A stretch of DNA of 64,000 nucleotides. Source: Dryas octopetala (Eukaryota > Streptophyta > Magnoliopsida > Rosales > Rosaceae). This document shows positions 60,244 to 64,000 of this stretch, piece by piece. Below the pieces are notes generated by a model. It saw only the letters and a list, made by a program, of their open reading frames with translations. It did not search any database and was not told where the DNA came from. The stretch spans positions 15,872,001-15,936,000 of the forward strand of contig OY992835.1 in NCBI GenBank assembly GCA_963921425.1, read 5' to 3'. Position 1 is the first letter of the stretch; every line of letters begins with the position of its first letter. A program made the translations under genes and the position numbers.

Positions 60244-61267
60244 GGGTATGCATTGAGCCCCTAAACACCCTCTTAAATGTCCTTTTGATCTCTAAACCAA
60301 GCTCCTGCAAATTGAAAGAAATCAAAGAATAATGGGCTGTAAAGCTTCTCACACTTTTCTCTTTCTGGATTCCATTTGAGGGAGGCTACCAAGTGCACTA
60401 TTCATTGTATTCAAAGGGGTCCTTTGGGCTTTGGGACCTTGGGTAGGGAGAAAGTAGAAATACATACCCTTTTGGTTCAAACCAACAGTCCTCAGCAGAC
60501 CTTTGATGTGATGCTCCTACACCTCTACAGTCTACAGTATCCTTTGGGTCCCTTAAATTGTAAGCATCCTTCTTCTACCTTTAAATTGTTATCCTAAAAT
60601 TTAAAGAGCTAGCCATGTTTAATTGCTACACTTATTGACGGGCAAGAGGGTGATTGCAATCAATGCGGCTTAATTGTAGGGTTTAGATTCGTTGGGGTGT
60701 TGGGGTGTGTCTTAATCAAACGTGGGGGTGCCATAGAAGAACTGTCTGGAGAGTGGAGAGGATGAAAAGGAATGCAGAAGGTTTGGGGAGGATTGAAGGG
60801 TCTTTGTCTGGCAATTGAGAGCTGCCTAACTTTGGGGCGAAAAATGAGACTGGTCTTATTCCAAAGGAATTTGGTGTGTGGTCCTCTACTTTTAAGTTTT
60901 TGGTGAGAATAATGTTTTCAGTCTTTTCTTTTTCCTTAGAGTCCACCCTAGTGTACACTTTTTTTTTGCTGAGGGTGTACAAATGTTTTGCAACTTTACA
61001 CAAATCCAAATTTTGTTGGTTTAATTCATTTATGAAATTTGATTTTTGGGCGCATTAGCTTGATGCATGTGAAAGTGTGAAACTTTGTTTATCGATTTTC
61101 AAAAGGGAGACTTAGAGTGTAGTCTATTTTATGAGTCTTTCTTAGACTAAGACCGATAGTAATTTAGGGTTTTTAATTAAGTCATTTTATTTTTCTTCTT
61201 TAACGGCTACTCTACACCCTAAGAGAGAAAATACCCTTCAAATAGAGAGAAATACCATTCAAATCAG

Positions 61268-61385
61268 AAAACGACTTTATTATGAATTAAAATAATTTTT
61301 TTATAAATTAAAAGGACTTTATTATGAATTAAAATGATTTTCTTATAAATTATTATAAATTAAAAGAATTTTTTTATAAATTTTA
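61268..61385. repeat. AT-rich tandem repeat
   Basis: Roughly 45-55 bp units built from GACTTTATTATGAATTAAAAT.ATTTT.TTATAAATTAAAAG, two full and one partial copy. Confidence 0.75.
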
Positions 61386-62711
61386 AAATACCCCCGATCT
61401 CTATCTAAAAACTATTTTTTATAAAAGACTTGAGCCTAATTATCTATTTTCAAAATCAACCAAATTCACAGCGCAATTCTCATCTATCAACAACATGCAC
61501 ATGCATGTGCAACTGCTGTTAGAATTTCTAATTATGCATATGAGTCCATTTTTGCTCATCACAAAAAAGTGGTGGTGAGCATTACCACTATGGTGCATGA
61601 GTGACACATGTCACAAAAAGTTGATCAAGTTACACGTGTCACCCATCTACCATGATGGTAATACTTATTATAGTGAGCAAAAATGAATCCTTATGCATAT
61701 ATCATGCAGCTATCATTATGAAAAAATGTTCAATTTGAGAATATGGGTTAGAAACTGTTTTTGTTTCTGTTTTACAAGGCAGCACCGCAGTACTAAAAGG
61801 ATTAGAGGGTGGAATAAAACTATAAAGATAAATTAAAAAAAAAAAAAAAAAAGGACAGAAAATCAAGAACTTTTACAATAATTACTAGAACTACTAAAAA
61901 AATTGGAGAATATATGGTTCCCACCTTTCCTAACAATGATGAATGGATATACGTACATAAAACAAAGAAGCAATCAATGCCTAAACCCACAAGGTGAAAA
62001 AGAAATGGCCACTAAAGGGGCATCATATCTAAATATAGAAAATGCCAAATTACTTGTAGCTTTAATGCTTTTAACTATCCCATCCTCTAATTATAAACGC
62101 TAAGGATATCCTATTGTGAATTTGTGGTGAAAAAAAAAGATGAAATAAAAAAAGGAAGAGAAACAAATTGGGCTTCTTATGCGACACAACTCTTTACGAT
62201 TTAGAAATTCAAGCATCCAAGTTCTTGGACCTTATAGTGTTTGGCAGCCCAAAAATAAACCCAAATGAGCTCTTGGACAGTTGGACCTTTTAGAAAGTGA
62301 CCAAGTATTTGAGTATTTTTATTTATTTTGAAGAATAAATTAGCGTATACGAGATTTGAATTTAAGACCTACAACAAAAAGATACTAGATGCGATTTATC
62401 AGACTAAATTGTGATTGACTTTCAATTTTTCATTTCAATAAACCAGAAGAAATATTGTAAGTCATAACAGCTAGTCTCATTTTATCTTATGTGAGGCTAT
62501 ATATATATGAATTTTCCCTTCATTGGATAAAATAAGAGAAAAGCCATGAAATATGATAAAAGTCGCAAAGAACCATAATTAGAAAAAAAAAAAAAAAAGC
62601 CTTCATTAAAACTAAAATTACTCAATCAATTCAAGTTGTTATTGGAGTACATATATATCTCATTCTTATTTTCTCTTATTGAAGATCACAAAGTAAGCAT
62701 AAATAGAAACA

Positions 62712-63480
62712 CTAATTGTTGAAGTCCTTGAGGCACTTATTGTAGCAGGAATTTACATGAATCTTCATGTTATCTGCACCATCTGTCACACATAAAAATG
62801 GAAAAAGAAATTAAAGACTGAAATTAGCTAGATAATTATCCAAAAATAAAAAGAAATTAACCCCCAAATTAAAATGCATTTCTGTGTAGGAAATTAAGAC
62901 TAATAAGGCATGGATTTATGGTGAAGCAAATATACATACCAGCTGCAGAGGCAGAATTGGGAGATGTGGACTTAGTGCAGCCAAGTGTACAATCATAGAG
63001 AGAATTATCTGACAGGCCAATTACGCATTTTGCGTTGCACTTTGCTTTGCAAAACTGTTTAACACCAAAGATCTTGCCCTTGCATTTGTCATTGCATATT
63101 GTGTCACAGTCTTCTTCTGAAGGAGGAGTAGGAGTAGGAAAAGCAGGAGGTGAGAATTGGAAATTAGGTGTTGGGATAACAGGGTTTGGGATTGGATTGT
63201 TTGGATCATTAGGTGGGATAACAGGGTTTTGGATTGGAATGTTTGGATCATTAGGTGGGACAACAGGGTTTTGGATTGGATTGTTTGGATCATTAGGAGG
63301 GATAACAGGGTTTTGGAAAGGTGGGGTGGTAATAACAGGGTTGTGGAAAGGTGGGGTGGTAAATACAGGGTTTTGGAAGGGAGGTGGGATAAGAAAAGAC
63401 TGACCCATTACTAGGCCAACCATCATCAACACCATCACCACAACCAGTCTCATAATATTACTAATTCCCCTCATTTCCAT
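62712..63480 (-). CDS. Secreted Cys-rich thionin-like protein with Pro-rich repeat domain
   Basis: Two exons, 62940-63480 and 62712-62782, encode 203 residues. ATG 63480 (MEMRG) is the first in-frame ATG after the TATA box. A signal peptide (residues 1-26, ending GLVMG) is followed by a Pro/Asn-rich region (about 30-120). This region has two kinds of repeat: TTPPF(Q/H)NPV and a 15-16 residue unit IPPNDPNNPIQNPV, three times. The C-terminal domain has ten cysteines at 125, 129, 133, 144, 148, 152, 164, 168, 193 and 197, mostly as CxxxC pairs, with YDCTLGC and a final CYNKCL. That pattern resembles the plant thionin-like family, whose members usually lack the Pro-rich spacer. It is probably an extracellular or wall-associated peptide; defence or reproductive roles are known for relatives but nothing here fixes one. 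Confidence 0.8.
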
Positions 63481-63610
63481 AGCTCTAATCACTCACAGTC
63501 TCACTTGTTATGACTGATCAGTGTATATATATATGAACTCTCACTGTCTTTGATTCTCAATGCCTTTAGCAATAGAAATGTTGTGTGGTTTGGTGTTGTA
63601 CACATTCCCC

Positions 63611-63620
63611 CTATTTATAG
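63611..63620 (-). promoter_or_regulatory. TATA box of the thionin-like gene
   Basis: On the - strand CTATAAATAG, a near-ideal plant TATA box, lies about 130 bp before the ATG at 63480. A strong TATA fits a tissue-specific or inducible small secreted protein gene. Confidence 0.65.
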
Positions 63621-64000
63621 GATTGGAATTTGGGAGCCCAATTGCATGTCATGCATGAGAGTATGAGTGAGAGCATTAATCTTGTTGACACTAAGGAAAG
63701 CCATAAATTTAGACACGTAATTGTGATCATGGTACGAGATTATAGTGTTGATTGATTCATTAAAAGTTACTATATACATAACGTACTCTCATATTATACT
63801 ATATGATTGATCAGCTCTATGGATAACATAGCATAGATTAGAGTTTAAATGGTTAAGCACCAAGATTGATGGATCTGTCAATTCCTTGTGTTTTGGAACG
63901 CAAAAATTAATACAGGCTAATTGATATACGTGAATTGATGCAGGGATTAATGCATAAATAGTTGAGATAATTTCCTTCAGTTGAGGGACTGAGAATCATG
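63621..64000. other. Right edge, upstream of the thionin-like gene
   Basis: About 380 bp of AT-rich sequence containing TGCATGTCATGCATGA (RY-like words, about 63643) and no coding potential. Confidence 0.4.

Larger units (their letters stand above)
59769..62711. other. Intergenic, no gene recognised
   Basis: AT-rich with two local tandem repeats (60136-60243 and 61268-61385). Small frames at 60376-60597, 60716-61009 and 61903-62103 have no family features. The segment just above 62600 is probably the thionin-like gene's 3' region. Confidence 0.45.

Noticed and set aside
63035-63403. Gly/Phe/Trp-rich + strand frame
   Set aside because: Reverse complement of the Pro-rich repeats of the thionin-like gene; its regularity comes from those repeats.
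1-64000. CRISPR arrays, operons, rRNA or intact tRNA genes
   Set aside because: Introns, TATA boxes and plant families show a nuclear plant genome. tRNA-like boxes at 14.6, 7.6 and 28.9 kb lack a cloverleaf and fit SINEs better.

Overview
The window is nuclear DNA of a flowering plant (eudicot). It is AT-rich, has short GT-AG introns, carries plant-specific gene families (Aux/IAA, LysM receptor kinase, AHP, thionin-like), and holds many small non-autonomous DNA transposons. The protein sequences and MITE style suggest a rosid, perhaps Rosaceae; this is inference and was not tested.

Eight protein genes can be traced exon by exon with open frames. Left to right they are: AHP4-like phosphotransfer protein (+, 7492-8997); ELF7/PAF1, a subunit of the Paf1 elongation complex (+, 11113-16928); MMS19, which targets Fe-S clusters to nuclear enzymes (-, 28473-18127); an unassigned protein with a destruction-box-like motif and many S/T-P sites (-, 31462-29691); a TauD/TfdA-type 2-oxoglutarate dioxygenase (+, 31787-32987); the LysM receptor kinase LYK3 (-, 39866-33814); an Aux/IAA repressor of the IAA26 type (+, 56431-58833); and a secreted Cys-rich thionin-like protein with a Pro-rich repeat region (-, 63480-62712). 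ELF7 and MMS19 converge. The D-box gene and the dioxygenase diverge from a shared gap of 324 bp rich in TGGGCC/AGCCCA elements.

The genes are not an operon or pathway. Cytokinin (AHP), auxin (IAA26) and chitin/immune-type perception (LYK3) are represented beside housekeeping transcription and Fe-S genes. Every splice model given here keeps the reading frame from ATG to stop, and the lengths fit the families.

The spaces between genes (1-7.3 kb, 9.1-10.6 kb, 39.9-55.5 kb, 58.8-62.7 kb) show no convincing coding sequence. They contain several definable small transposons: a hAT-like element with 8-bp target duplications (697-1456), Mutator-like foldback elements with 9-10 bp duplications (5946-6647, 44454-44843, 50813-51155, 59286-59768), a related MITE family (22491-22826, 41633-42026 and a one-armed relative at 25153), and a complete tRNA-derived SINE in an ELF7 intron (14574-14672). 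Simple repeats, a (TAAACCC)4 tract and local duplications make up the rest. No convincing retroviral or LTR element was recognised.

No undescribed multi-gene system was found. The most interesting items are the unassigned cell-cycle-like protein with its duplicated SPPK(S/T)CVLLEP motif, the thionin-like protein with a Pro/Asn repeat spacer, and a 20-bp perfect palindrome lying across a splice acceptor in the dioxygenase gene.
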